DNA from: Isoetes taiwanensis
Lineage: Eukaryota > Streptophyta > Lycopodiopsida > Isoetales > Isoetaceae
Length of the DNA stretch: 64,000 nt
Assembly (NCBI GenBank): GCA_021234155.1
Contig: JAJEKV010000302.1
Coordinates: 184,001 to 248,000, forward strand
Direction: 5' to 3'
The first letter of the stretch is position 1. Every line of letters starts with the position of its first letter. Of the stretch, positions 21,903-33,692 are shown piece after piece. The notes under the pieces are model-generated. The model did no database searches and was not told the origin of the DNA. It was given only the letters and a program-made list of their open reading frames with translations. The position numbers were made by a program, and so were the translations under genes.

Positions 21903-22038
21903 ATGGTGGGACCCACTACTAAATTTTGTACTTTTGGAACATATAACATGCTAATTCTACTGATTTTTAGCTATAATTTAGATTTATCAAGCTATTTTAC
22001 TATAATTTACAACTTTTTGGTGCGTTTAAATTTGAATG

Positions 22039-22102
22039 TCTCTCACGTTAAATGGCCCGAAAATGAAAATCTCATTTCTGTCTGGCCGGCGGCGTGTGAG
22101 AC
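22039..22102. repeat. Long hairpin H4
   Basis: A decayed copy (GTCTCTCACGTTAAATGGCCC / GGCGTGTGAGAC shortened), 204 bp from H3. The pair H3/H4 mirrors the spacing of H1/H2. Confidence 0.65.
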
Positions 22103-22296
22103 CACCCTACTTTTTGGATGTTGGCTCACCAATTTTAGTCTTTTTACGTTTTTATCCATTTTAACTGTTACTAGCTTAGCATCTACCACAAAAATGAGAA
22201 AAAAAATTTCCCACTTTTCGAGGTTTTAAGGATCCTATCAAGTTAGTACTCTTTGGGAACATGGCGGTGCTTTTGCTCTTGGTCTCCAAGAACATT

Positions 22297-22308
22297 GCTC
22301 GATACCTT
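22297..22308 (-). other. Primer binding site (tRNA-iMet type)
   Basis: On the minus strand, adjacent to the 5' LTR, the sequence is AGGTATCGAGC, matching the plant initiator-Met PBS TGGTATCAGAGC with one missing base and one change. It fixes the orientation of the element. Confidence 0.7.
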
Positions 22309-23987
22309 TGTGGCGTCCCCTACTGTATACGGTGCACCCCAGGTATACAAGCAGGATTCTCCCCATACCGGTAGCCATCGAATCTGGGGCCCTCCACATG
22401 GCAGCCGCGAACCGAAGTCGGGTTCGATTGGGAAGAGTGAAGGGGTCATTTACCCCCGTCTCCCTCGGGGCCTACCTAGGCTGGCGGGCGTAAACATACA
22501 CGTCGGTATACAAAGCATCACATACCCACGGTAGGGTGGTACATCACATCTGCATAGACAATGATCGGCCACAATGCATATAGGGAATCCTACCCAAGGC
22601 TCGGAACCACGGGGATGGGTGACAAGCTTGGGTCTCGAGTTCATTGGGGCGAATTCATGACAATGGATTTGGGCGGCATAAGAACATGGCAATGGGTAGT
22701 CCACTCCATCCGCCCCTCTTGTGCACACTTTGCGAGTAGGTTGAAAAGTGTTGGGACTTGGATCAGTAGCCAGCGGGATGCATAGCCAGGCGGGGGCTAT
22801 TCTGGGGTTACATCTCCCCTGGTCCGATGGGGCGGCGGGGATCACTCCCTCCGAGAGATCTACATCTTTGACTCAAAGGAGACTAGAGAGCCACTTGCCC
22901 TTATTATTTGGAACCCAATGGAAAGTGAACCCCACTTCACGGGTGTCGAGCCCATGCCTTGCCCGCTTTTCGGTGGCAAGCCATTAGACCTAGTCACAAT
23001 GATCCCCGGTAGGCCTTACACACCCAGGGGATCGTTTTCAAAGTCGAGGACACGAACCTCCTTCTTAGCCGGTCTGGTCCCTTCACCCACAACCCAGGTG
23101 TGGTTCTTGTACCAGGCGAATCTATATGGTGCTAGAGAGGCTAATCTAGGAGCATCCACTACCAAGCTTTAGGTCTCTACCCCCTTCCCAATACAAGGAG
23201 TTCATAGAGATACGTCCTCCACATACATCATAAGAGAACTAAAAGAACAAGATCTAATCTATATCATAGAGTTAGGTTCTTTAGTTAGAGTCGATACCTA
23301 GAGATCTAGAAGAGAATTTTGCTATGGGCAATTTAATAGGCTAAACCTCTTGATTTTTTATGACTAAAAGAGGGTTTAAGCTATTAAATTGCCTAAATCT
23401 GATCCTTGAGGGACTCCTCGACTGAGCTCGACCATCCTGCTGAAAACTTTCGAATCAAGGGAAACTAAAGTCACAGTTCTCTCCGGTGATGGGGGGGCGG
23501 TTTTGGCTCTTGAGGCACCAAAGCGAGTTCTAAAAAGCCCTAGAAGCGAAATTGGGCAAGTTAGGGTTTCCCCTCCTAAATAGACATGGGGATTGGTTAG
23601 GGTTTCCAATTATCCCCTTTTGGCATGTGGGATAATTGGGAATGGGCCCACTTGCCATTAATGGCTAGGTGGCAAAATGTGCCCACATGGGAATGTGTGC
23701 ACATTAATGAATGTGCACATTGGAGAATGTGCACATTAATTGCACCTATGGGTATGGCCCACTTGGCATAAGGTGTCCATATGGAAATGTGTGCCCACAT
23801 TAATGTGTATATTGGTAAATGTGCACATTAATGCTAATGCACATTTCTAGCAAGTTGCCCCCTAGGGCTACCCACTTGGCTATGCGTCGGCGTACGCGTC
23901 AGTCGGGATGGCGGTAATGCTGCGTGGCCAGGCGATCTGATATCGATCACGGGCCCCGTATCTTTGTCTTTGGCCGGAACGTCCACA
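22309..23987 (-). repeat. 5' LTR of chromovirus
   Basis: 1679 bp, TGTGGCGT to ACGTCCACA. It aligns over its full length with 10647-12310. Confidence 0.92.
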
Positions 23988-24220
23988 ACTGGATATTGTT
24001 CGCTAAGCCTTCAAAGTGTATAGATTATGGAACTTCTGCGATATTTCAGCTGGATGCCGTTGTATCAACTCTATTCAGCCTGGCCAGGCTTTTGAAATAT
24101 TAAAAGGGTTCAAAAAGTCAGATTTCTGGTTAATCACTACCGGCCAGCATTTATTGATGATTATGCTTGGTTTTAATCACCTGTCTCTTTCCTTAAGGAG
24201 ATATTCCAAGTGATTTACTT
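23988..24220. other. Host flank right of chromovirus
   Basis: Begins with the target duplication ACTGG. No gene recognised. Confidence 0.4.
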
Positions 24221-25390
24221 CTTCCCCACTTCTATATATACGTCGTGCTTTAATTCTTAGAAAGATATTCTCCTTTGCAGTAATCATAGTTGATTTGTTC
24301 ATTTTGTGCCATATCAGAGATTTGCCTGACCTTAAGAAAGGCGAGATGGAGGTTGGTTGATGTTTTCCCACGTAAGCCATCTTCTTCCTAGGGAGTCTTA
24401 TCGTTGAAAAGCCAGCTCTATAGATGGATCATAGCTTTGCCCATACAGTCAAACTCACTCAAGGATTCCAAAATTCGCTGCTACCTCAATGCATAGGACT
24501 GCCTATTTCCTAACTATAATGAGACTTTATGCTTTGAAATCTAGTGATGCTTATACGGTAGGTCATCTGTCAAAGTTTGTCGATTGTATATCTGATGTAT
24601 AGTACAATCGGGCAGGAGGTGATGTGTAAAGACAAAGCCAAACAAATCTTCACGCTGACCACACCTTGCGTTGTAGTAGGAATGATCCGAGGAGCTTATT
24701 AAATTTCTAAACTAGCAAAAGATTTAGCCTTTTGAAGGAGTTGTTACCATCGGAGGTGAGTCATCTGCACTCCTATTTACCTGAACATAGTCGCGTAATT
24801 ACCAAGCATGCTTCAAAAGCAGCATGTCCCATGGTTAACTTTATTCGTGGGGTTGTTAGTAGAATTACAATCTATCTATTGCCTGACTATTCTCAAGCTC
24901 TTACCTTCCATGATGTAAAAATTTTTGCACGGGAGTTATAAATGATTGATGTTCTCCTTCCCCACTTTTATATACTTCGTGCTTTAATTCTTAGAAAGAT
25001 GTTCTCCTTTGCAGTAATCATAGTTGATTTGTTCATTTTGTGCCATATCAGAGATTTGCCTGACCTTAAGAAAGACGAGATGGAGGCAGTTGATGTTTTC
25101 CATGTAAGCCATCTTCTTCCTAGGGAGTCTTATCGTTGAAAAGCCAGCTCTGTAGATGGATCATAGCTTTGCTCATACAGTCAAACTCACTCAAGGATTC
25201 CAAAATTCGCTGCTACCTCAATGCATAGGACTGCCTATTTTCTAACTATAATGAGACTTTATGCTTTGAAATCTAGTGATGCTTATATGGTAGGTCATCT
25301 GTCAAAGTTTGTCGATTGTATATCTGATGTATAGTACAATCGGGCAGGAGGTGATGTGTAATGACAAAGCCAAATAAATCTTCACGCTGA
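24221..25390. repeat. Two-copy direct duplication, ~735-bp period
   Basis: 24221-24658 and 24957-25390 are near identical (both begin CTTCCCCACT and end TTCACGCTGA). The second copy ends exactly where the next retroelement remnant begins. No coding region recognised; the spacer 24659-24956 shows a 69-codon open stretch without similarity. Confidence 0.85.
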
Positions 25391-28300
25391 GGCGCAACCC
25401 CTTGAAGACATCAAGGTCCCAACCGGCCGCATGCATGGATAAGGAGAGGACCGAAAAGCGGACCCAAGAGAGGGAAGCACAGCGACAAACACCTAAACCC
25501 GACAAGCGAGTAGAACGGGACACCATCGGCCTAGCATCAATCTTCATCAAATGGGAAGGATATTTGGTAACCAGCGGCATCAAGAATTTTCTAGATGTCA
25601 ACCTCTCGGCTACCCGTCCATGAGCTCACATCGAAAAGAGGATCTCGGCGCCTTCACCAACTCGGCGCACATGAGTTTCAAAAGGAAGAATGCAAAGGCA
25701 GCAAAATACAGTGCGGGGAAGGCGTTAGAATCGATACCGCATTAGCATCACGAGCTAGGGCGGAAGGCATAATCTTACGTCGAGGAGAGAAGTCATGGCG
25801 ACACTGTGGGCGTATAGAAACCGGAGGGAAGACCACCACGACCTTGCGGCCCAATAGCTCAAGCGAATGTCATGCAATGTCAACAAAAGGAGCAACTAAG
25901 CTACGCAACCACAAAGCACCTAAAAGGCTGACCCGGGACAAGCTTCCGGCTCCCTTGCACCAGCCGGGGAGAACTTTCATCGGTTCCAAAAAGTAGGAGA
26001 CCATGAGGGGGAGGAGGCGCATATCGGGGAAAGGAACATCTTCGACTTGAAGGCCTATATCGGCATTAGGGGCAAGATCAAGGAGGGAGCATATTACTGC
26101 TTTCGAACAAAATTCGGACCCGAAAACACCTAGAAACCAAAGGAAGGGCGACCTTACTACGTCGCCCGTGAGTACGAGACTTCGAATGGATAGGACCCAA
26201 GGGCCGGAGGAGGCGACCTAGCGGCCAGGTACAAATCATGCAAAGGCGACCAAAAGGAGCTATGATAGGTGCAATGAAGATGATCACACTTCCAGGCACA
26301 AGAGAGGCACCTCGGAATGGAGCAAAGCCCAAGCAACAGGAGTTGCACTCAGAAATTCAACTTGCGAAGGAATGGCAATGCCTGCCACCGACCACGATCT
26401 CCGAGCTTGAAGATATTCAAGAATGGTTGATTTGCAACAGCCGGTGATCCTACTCAAGCGATCAACGGCACCGCACAACCAACAACCTTGCAGCGACACA
26501 CCGCATGTAGGGATGTTGGCGGTCACCGCATTCCTCACGACAAATATACACATTAAGGAGGAGCATCTTTCTCAAGGGATCACATCGACAAATACTCTTC
26601 GCCCAACTAAGCGTGGCGAACTTCGGATCAGACATGAAGCTCAACAATAGTAGCGGCGTCTCAAGGAATCCGGAGTCAACCGAGCGAAGAAGATGCAAGT
26701 AAAACAGAAGAATCAAACGCGATAGGAGGAGGGGAAACCCTAAAGGAGTATAAACATTTAAGTAGATCTTCGTAGTTGTTTTGGAAAAGTGGATGAATTA
26801 AAATCCCAATGTAAATACGTATATGTGTATTGTATACCTCGGATGTTCCACGAGATATAGTGGAGAAACATGAGTACTGATCATGTTTTATGGATTTAGC
26901 ACTTAGATCGGGAAGCTCCTTCACGCCGACTACCAAAAGAGGAAGCAAGGAAGCACAACAATAGCCCAAGATCAAAATGGAAGAGCAAGTCACGAGGGAG
27001 AAGCGATCGGAGGCCAAGCAAACCGACTCCAAACACTTCCGAAGTTTTCTCAAGTAGAAGACCGCTCGTCCACCCAATGTCGAGAACAAAAGACAACACC
27101 GGTCATGTCAAGATCATCACGCTGCACGGGATATCGTCGGGGCCGCAACACTACCTCTTGTGACAGCAACAACACTTGACGAACTTATGACACGAGTGGC
27201 CTCAACAATAGGAGGAACGCCCCGACAACAACGAGCCAACTAAGAAGGCAACATCTCGACAACCATAATTCCACCTTGTGGTAATATAGGATGATGCGCT
27301 ATGACGCGTGTATTAGATGGAGATGCACTTACGAAAGCCCGCTGCGGCGAGGAGATATGCCTTCAACAACTAGGTGATGGCCGTCAAGTACTCCTACCGA
27401 TAATTAGAAGAGAAGAAGCCGATCATACCTCCGACATGTGGCACGTCAAACGCCCAAGGTAGAAGCATTCGACACCTTAACAACAAGGATAGCAACTGAA
27501 GCACCTTCGACAAAAAGAGAGTTCAAGATAATAGCCGGACTATTCAACGACATGAGTATATTTAAAGGCGGTACTCCTTCAACTCAAGGGTCAAGCTGCC
27601 TTGAGATATAAGGATCCATCATCCCGACAATATAGCCCGACAAGGAGGAGAGCCATGATGCTTTACTTGCCGAGAGACCGACATGCATAGAGGGACAAAG
27701 GTCGAGGCGAAAAGCTGGAGAAGTGCTAGCAACCGACTTCTTCCACGAGAGCTCCCTAGAGGCAGCGGGGAGGATCAAAACCGGCGAGCACAATCAAAGC
27801 CACGGAAGGTACCTCAAGACAAGAAGGCGGCATAGTGGAGCGTGACAACGCGTCAAGCCATGTGATCGAGGGATCAAACAAGGAAGTTTGGAAGCTCGAT
27901 GGAGAAGCAACTAGGCGAGGCGAGCCGATGACTTGCACGTGGACTTGCATGCAACTTGGTGAACCCAAGGATGGACGATTCAAAGAACAAGCTGAGAAGA
28001 GAACAACTCCGGAGGAGTATAGCCAAAGGAATGGCGCCGCGACCTCAAGAGCGCCTTCAAATAGCTTCGAAAGTATCATGAAGGGGGATAATTCTTTGCC
28101 CAGAAACGGGGATCGAGGAAGCGGGCCGAAATGTTGAAGCATCAACGACCAGCACACCTTTAGTTAGAATGTGATCCAAAGCGTGTTGTGCCATAGCCGA
28201 GACAAACATCGGAGGGCCCAAGTACATCAACAAGTTACCCAGTGGTGGCGTGCAAATAGGAGGATATGGATCGTCGACACCATTGCACCGGGAGGAACAC

Positions 28301-30360
28301 CGATGACATTGCCAAGGAATAGGTGTGCAACTCGGAGGGAGGCACAAGGGGGACCTAATAGCGCTAGTAGTAATTGTAATTATGTAAGCTATATGTTTTG
28401 CATGTATAGTTCCCCTGTTATTCCTTCCCTCCCATAGCATAACGGATCAAAAGAAGAGATGTCAGGCAATTTGCAGGGGTGAAGCAATCCACATCCTCAA
28501 CACTCTTCGGGCAACACGATAGCGACAAGAGGACTCGACGTATGAGACATCGATGGAGTCGAAGAAACAATATCGGATACAGAGTCGTTAGCTGCCAAGA
28601 CAAAGAGTTCAAGATGAAAAACCTTTTTTTTTCAACGGCGCCACCTTCAGGCTTTTGAAAAGAGGCATGGAAGATTTCAAGTGATCAACTACACCAGCAA
28701 GCCACCAGCAATGAGAGGCTTCTAAAGAACAAAGTCAACCTCTACATCAAAGAGGATCCACCGTCAAGGAGACTGAAGTATCGAGCGACTCGGAAGAACG
28801 TTACCTTGCTATTTCAAGCAGGCAACGAGTGGATGAGCTTCTAGCAAGCTCAAGCATCTAAGGCCATGGGGCCTAGTAGGTTAAATGTAGGGATGGTAAC
28901 ATCCATATTGGGATTAGAAGGCATTGTTAGACATTCTCGCCGAAAGGATTGCCCCAATATTGAGCTAAGCGTCAAATATTGGGAAGGAAAGCATATAGGA
29001 GTAACTAAAATTATACACGATTGTTAATGAGACATCTAACATATTGAAACCACTTGGTGAGATTGATCACCTCGCTAAGAAGGAATCATTACTAAGATAA
29101 TTGTTGACCATGTATAAATCTAGTACCTCCAAAAGAATAATCCAAATAGAAAGAAAAGAAGTAATCTAACAAGTCCGTCCAACTTGTTACGACGACATCA
29201 ATTCGATTGGTAGGAATATTCCAAGAATTTAAATAACTAAGAAAGGGGAATCTCTAGAATATAAAAAAGAATAGTACATGTAAGATACATCTAAAATAAC
29301 AATTATAGTAATCAAATAGTCTTTTGAGACAAAAGGAATTGTCATGATGACAAAACCTTGTGGTTTAGAATCGTTCTAACTAAGTAGGTAACCCATAACT
29401 ATATTGAAATAAATGATAACATAATATGTGCATCCATCTTAGATGATTATATATGTCAGCTAAGGCTAGTAAATTAATGCGCTAAGTAAGAAGCGTATAA
29501 CCTCTTAAGGGGAGAGAATAGATATGACGTTGTGTACAACGTCATTAAAATCTTGAGGACCATTTTCTTTTCGAAGAAGAAAGTGGGAGGGCTCAATCTT
29601 ATGATTGAGCGTACTTGCATCAAATTGATGAGGCCGTAGAATAGAGTTCACTCCGGCAATGGCGAAGAGAATAGAGCATAAGCTAGATAGAAACCTTAGT
29701 GCTCGGTGGCCTTCAGCGTCTTGAGACCCGGCGTAGTAGCTAACTACACCAAGGAATGGAGCAAAACTATGGGAACAACATAGCGACCAAGTCATCTCCA
29801 AATTACTCGGCGTAGGCTCAATGGGTGGATGCATATTCTAGCCTTAGGTAAAGGCGTGTGCATGCATTATAAGCTTTAATGTATCTTATAAATAAGTTAC
29901 ATATAGATCCTAATAATTGCATAGAAATTGCATGCGTATATGTATCATGCGAAATAAGTTAAATAACAAGCGATAATGGAGGTAGCATGTTAATTAATCC
30001 TTCGCAAGGATGAAATTCCTTCAAGGATAGCTATATGACCTCGGGGTCCTTATAAATATAAATAGAAAATAGAATTCGGATATACTTAAGTGCATCTTAG
30101 GGATATACTTCCAAGGGTAATGCAAGACCCAAGGAAGAGAATAAGAAGCACATCTAATTCTTGTGTATGATAATTAAAACCTTCTCTATGTAACAATGGG
30201 TCTAAAATCAGGGTTATTGTTTAAATAATCGCGATCTAAAAGTAATTAAATATTGTAAAGCTTAGAGTAAATATAATTGTACTATCGGAAGTAATGCATC
30301 CGATACTATGATAATGTTAATTCATAAATATTACCTTAGGGTAATTATGTAAATCACATG
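25391..30360 (+). other. Interior of related LTR element, no known domain
   Basis: The longest plus-strand stretches (for example 25595-25996, 26238-26447, 27835-28137) look protein-like in composition (Lys/Glu/Arg rich; ERNIFDLKAYIGIRGK near 26035), but none matches a family I know. Dense frameshifts, as in the neighbouring element, may hide a coding region. Confidence 0.35.
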
Positions 30361-30944
30361 CATTAAAGGAGCCAGCAAAAATCGGCTCAGGCATGTCGAT
30401 TTGTGTAGATCTATAGCTTGCCTAGTTAAGTATAATCTACGCATGCAACCTATGAGGTAAGGGTTGCATGTGTTGTTACCGATGATGAGATTACTACGGT
30501 GATCTCTGGGGACGTGGTGTAATGTCAATGTAGGCATGACCGCGGTTCGCTTGGAAAGTCTACTTACATCCCCGAGTAAGTAGGCGACCTCGAAGAAAGG
30601 AGGTCATTGAGGAATGCATTGATAGGAAAAGCACCTCTAGCCCCATATATGCTTTGATAGGAGGAATCGGCCTTCACGCCCCATATCACGGGAAGGACCT
30701 ATCCTCCACGTTGGGCAACTAAAGGTGTAGGCATGGCGGCATCTGAGGCATTATAAAAATTTGTCTCCTCGGCCCACGATGGAAGAATCATCCTCTCTTC
30801 CTACAGGAGATTAGCCATGCATTCATGTAGATAGGTGGGGTGGTCACCATATAACCAAAATTTTAATTAATATAAATGGTAATAACGTAGTGTTGACCTG
30901 CAGCAGCCAATAAGAGCTCACGGAGGGCCACGAGGTCGAACTCT

Positions 30945-31510
30945 GAAGACTTGCAACACAAATTTTGTTATAGCGTGTTGCAAGGGATGAAGAGTACCTT
31001 AGAAGTGTACATTTTGTATGAAATTGATAAACTTTGATAAACTTAAATGTTGTATTAAGTAAGGTTAATAATTACCTTGCGTGGATTAAGTTATATGAAA
31101 TCATAAGTTAATTGGATAATGAAATAGTACAGTAATGTCTTAAACATTACCTTAGAGTAATTCTAATAATTAAGATAGTAAGTATGTAATTATAGATATT
31201 GTAAAATTAATCTGAGATTTTAAGGTGCGAAGACTTGCAACACAAATTTTGTTGGAATGTGTTGCAAGGAATGAAGAGCACCTTAAATAATAATTGTATA
31301 TGAAAGTGTTAAATTGTGATAAACTAAATGTTGTGATAACGGAGACTAATAAGTACCTTGTTTTAATAGAAGTTACGATTTGACAAGTTATTTGATAATG
31401 TAATGGCGTAATAATGATTTAAAAATATTATCTTAAGGTAATCTTAATAAATGTGTAAGTATTATAGTAGTATATCGTATGCATCGGGTTGATTGCGGGT
31501 TAGGAAGATT
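30945..31510 (+). repeat. ~285-bp tandem duplication in 3' UTR
   Basis: GACTTGCAACACAAATTTTG followed by GTGTTGCAAGG occurs at about 30948 and again at about 31230, each followed by similar AT-rich sequence. The full chromovirus has the same hairpin only once (12593-12628). Confidence 0.75.
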
Positions 31511-31547
31511 CAAGGTGGGGAGACCCACGATCTTGCCGGACAACATC

Positions 31548-31565
31548 ATTTCAAGGTGGGGAGAA
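31548..31565 (+). other. Polypurine tract of second element
   Basis: TTTCAAGGTGGGGAGAA directly precedes the LTR start at 31566. A nearby second GATTCAAGGTGGGGAGA at about 31506 suggests a local duplication. Confidence 0.75.
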
Positions 31566-33069
31566 TGTGGCGTTCGAAGACGATATCACGGTCTCAAGGC
31601 GATATCATCGTCTTTGCCGCGAATCCGCGGCGTACACCGATCCAATCGACATATACGCCGGCGTGTACCCAAGCAAGGTAAGCCCTAGGGGGCAACTTGC
31701 AATGGTGCGCACACTTAGCAATCTTGGCGCACTTTTAGACCTTTAACCCATTAAAGGTAGACCAAGGGTCATGGAAACCCTAAACCTAAGCGATAGCCTA
31801 CATAAGGCACCAAACCCTAACTTTCCCTTTTAAGCCCACGAGACCTTCCGGAGCTCCGATTCACGCGCTGAGGAGTCAATTCCAACTCCCACGACCGTCC
31901 GTGCGCCCGGCTTGTCGGATCGTCCTCCCAACCGCATTTCGAGGCGAGCAGGAGACATGGACACCTTTGGATCGAGAGGAGTGAACCGGGGATCGGGTAT
32001 TTAGTCGATTGAATAGCCTAAACCTTATTCCAACCTTGAACCGGTGAGGTTTAGCCTATTAAATCACCCCTAGTAGCCAAGCAGATCCCGAGATTGACTC
32101 TAACTAAAGAACCTAACTCTATGTATGATATAGATTAGTTCTTATTCTTTAGTTCTATGATGATGTGATGGACGGATGAATTCTGTGAACTCATTGTATT
32201 GGGAAGGGGGGTAGAGACTTGAAGCTTAGTAGATGATGCTCCTAGATAGTCCCTCTTAGTGCATTACTAGATTTCGGCCTGTGTACAAGAACCCCACCTG
32301 GTTGTGGGTGAAGGGACCAGACTGGCTCAGAACGAGGTTCGTGTTCTGACCCTTGACCGATCCCTCTGGCGTGTAAAGTCTACCGGGGATCAGAGTGACT
32401 AGGTCTAATGGCTTGCCACTGAGTGTGGGCAAGGCATGGGCTCGACACCCGTGGGGTGGAGTTCACCTTCCAGTGGGTTAAGTCGAATAAGGGCAGTGGC
32501 TCTCTAGTCACCTTGGGTCAGCATGTAGATCTCGGGTGGGAGTGATCCCTACACGCCCCATCGCCCTGGGGAGATGTAACCCGGGAGTAGCCCCTTTGGC
32601 TATGCACCGTGGTCTGATCGGGTCCCAACACTTTTCAACCTACTACGCAAAGTGTGCACGTGGGGGGCGGATGGAGTGGACAACCCAATGCCATGTTCTT
32701 ATGCCAGCCCAATCCATTGTCATGATTCTGTCTGCAATGAACTCTGGAGGCCCAAGCTTGTCAGTCTATCCTTGTGTCTGAGCCTTGGGTAGGAACTTCC
32801 TTTGTATTGTGCTGATCTTTGTCTATGCAGATATGTGGTGAGCCATCCTTCGAGATGGTCATGATGTGCTTTGATGTATATGTACTTACATATGTTTACG
32901 CTTCCGCGGCTAGGTAGGCCCTGAGGGAGACAGGGTAAATGACACCTTCATTCTTCCCACTGGATTGCAGTGATGTGTGGAGGGCCTTGTATCAGCGTGG
33001 AGCTGGTATAGGGGATGAACTCCTGTTTGTATACGATGAGTGCATCGTATACGAGTAGGGGACGTCACA
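31566..33069 (+). repeat. 3' LTR of second element
   Basis: 1504 bp, TGTGGCGT to ACGTCACA. Reverse complement aligns with the chromovirus LTRs but is more diverged and lacks the AATGTGCACATT array. Confidence 0.88.
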
Positions 33070-33332
33070 ATACCATTGCTGTCACCACACATTTAGTCTG
33101 CATCAGATTATGCAACACCTTTCTTGTAGTGCTCTAAACTCACCAGATTAAACTAGCTTAATCTATTATCTATGGCCTTTATATTTTATGGCAATAGCTT
33201 TTGGCCTAGGTATCATTCACCCTAAGGTCATTAAGTATATGCAAATCTTATTACGTCTAAACTATTACAAGATCTCTCCTGTATAGCTCAGAACAGAAAT
33301 GAAATGTCAAAATATTATCAATCTATTGCTAT

Positions 33333-33692
33333 TCAAATGACGAAAACCTGATTATAGTCGGGGTCCTCATCTATTTCTTGTGTATCGTTAATGCTTTGTG
33401 GAGAGCCAAACTCTTCTTGGCGTCTACTTCCGTATTGCTTACCACTTCTTTGATTGGCCAAGTACTCATCTCTGTTGTATGAGCTTCTCTTCTGCCCGGA
33501 GCCACCTCTACCACTACGGTTCTCCATATAACATACAGATCTATTGTCAAGTTCGAACTCCTCAAACTCGCGCCTACAAACTTCACTGTTAAGTCTCAGC
33601 CCCGTCCGAGTCGTAACCCATTTCTTGGGTACGAAAATCCAAAAATCTTTAGATATCAATTCATTCAATGGTGGGAGTTGCCAGACTGCCAA
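33333..33692 (-). CDS. Hypothetical protein or terminal exon, 119 codons
   Basis: The open stretch starts MAVWQLPPLNELISKDFW and contains FVPKKWVTTRTGLRLNSEV and CRREFEEFELDNRSVCYMEN, then a Gly/Arg/Ser-rich part (RSGRGGSGQKRSS) and an acidic end (DTQEIDEDPDYNQVFVI). It is longer than neighbouring random stretches and its bias changes from mixed to charged and low-complexity, as in the disordered tail of a real protein. I do not recognise the family. It could be the last exon of a minus-strand gene whose other exons lie to the right. Low confidence that it is expressed. Confidence 0.3.
   Translation of the reverse strand: MAVWQLPPLNELISKDFWIFVPKKWVTTRTGLRLNSEVCRREFEEFELDNRSVCYMENRSGRGGSGQKRSSYNRDEYLANQRSGKQYGSRRQEEFGSPQSINDTQEIDEDPDYNQVFVI

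Larger units (their letters stand above)
10647..23987 (-). mobile_element. Complete Ty3/gypsy chromovirus LTR retrotransposon, 13.3 kb
   Basis: Two LTRs (10647-12310 and 22309-23987) start TGTG and end CACA and are flanked by ACTGG at 10642-10646 and 23988-23992. On the minus strand the order is 5' LTR, PBS, about 4 kb with two unassigned open regions, gag, protease, RT, RNase H, integrase, chromodomain, PPT, 3' LTR. The element is structurally complete but its frames are broken by many one- and two-base indels. The 4-kb insertion before gag, with hairpins and TATA-like boxes, is unusual for the group. Confidence 0.93.
25391..33069 (+). mobile_element. 3' part of a related LTR element, plus strand
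   Basis: A single LTR at its right end (31566-33069) matches the chromovirus LTR in reverse orientation, and 30360-31565 matches the chromovirus 3' UTR inverted. The left 5 kb (25391-30360) has many short open stretches but no RT, integrase or RNase H motif that I can find. No 5' LTR is present in the window. It is either a truncated copy or a non-autonomous derivative with an unrelated interior. Confidence 0.75.

Noticed and set aside
26676-27089. 137-codon minus-strand open stretch in the second LTR element
   Set aside because: No domain, opposite to the element, and composition typical of an antisense frame.
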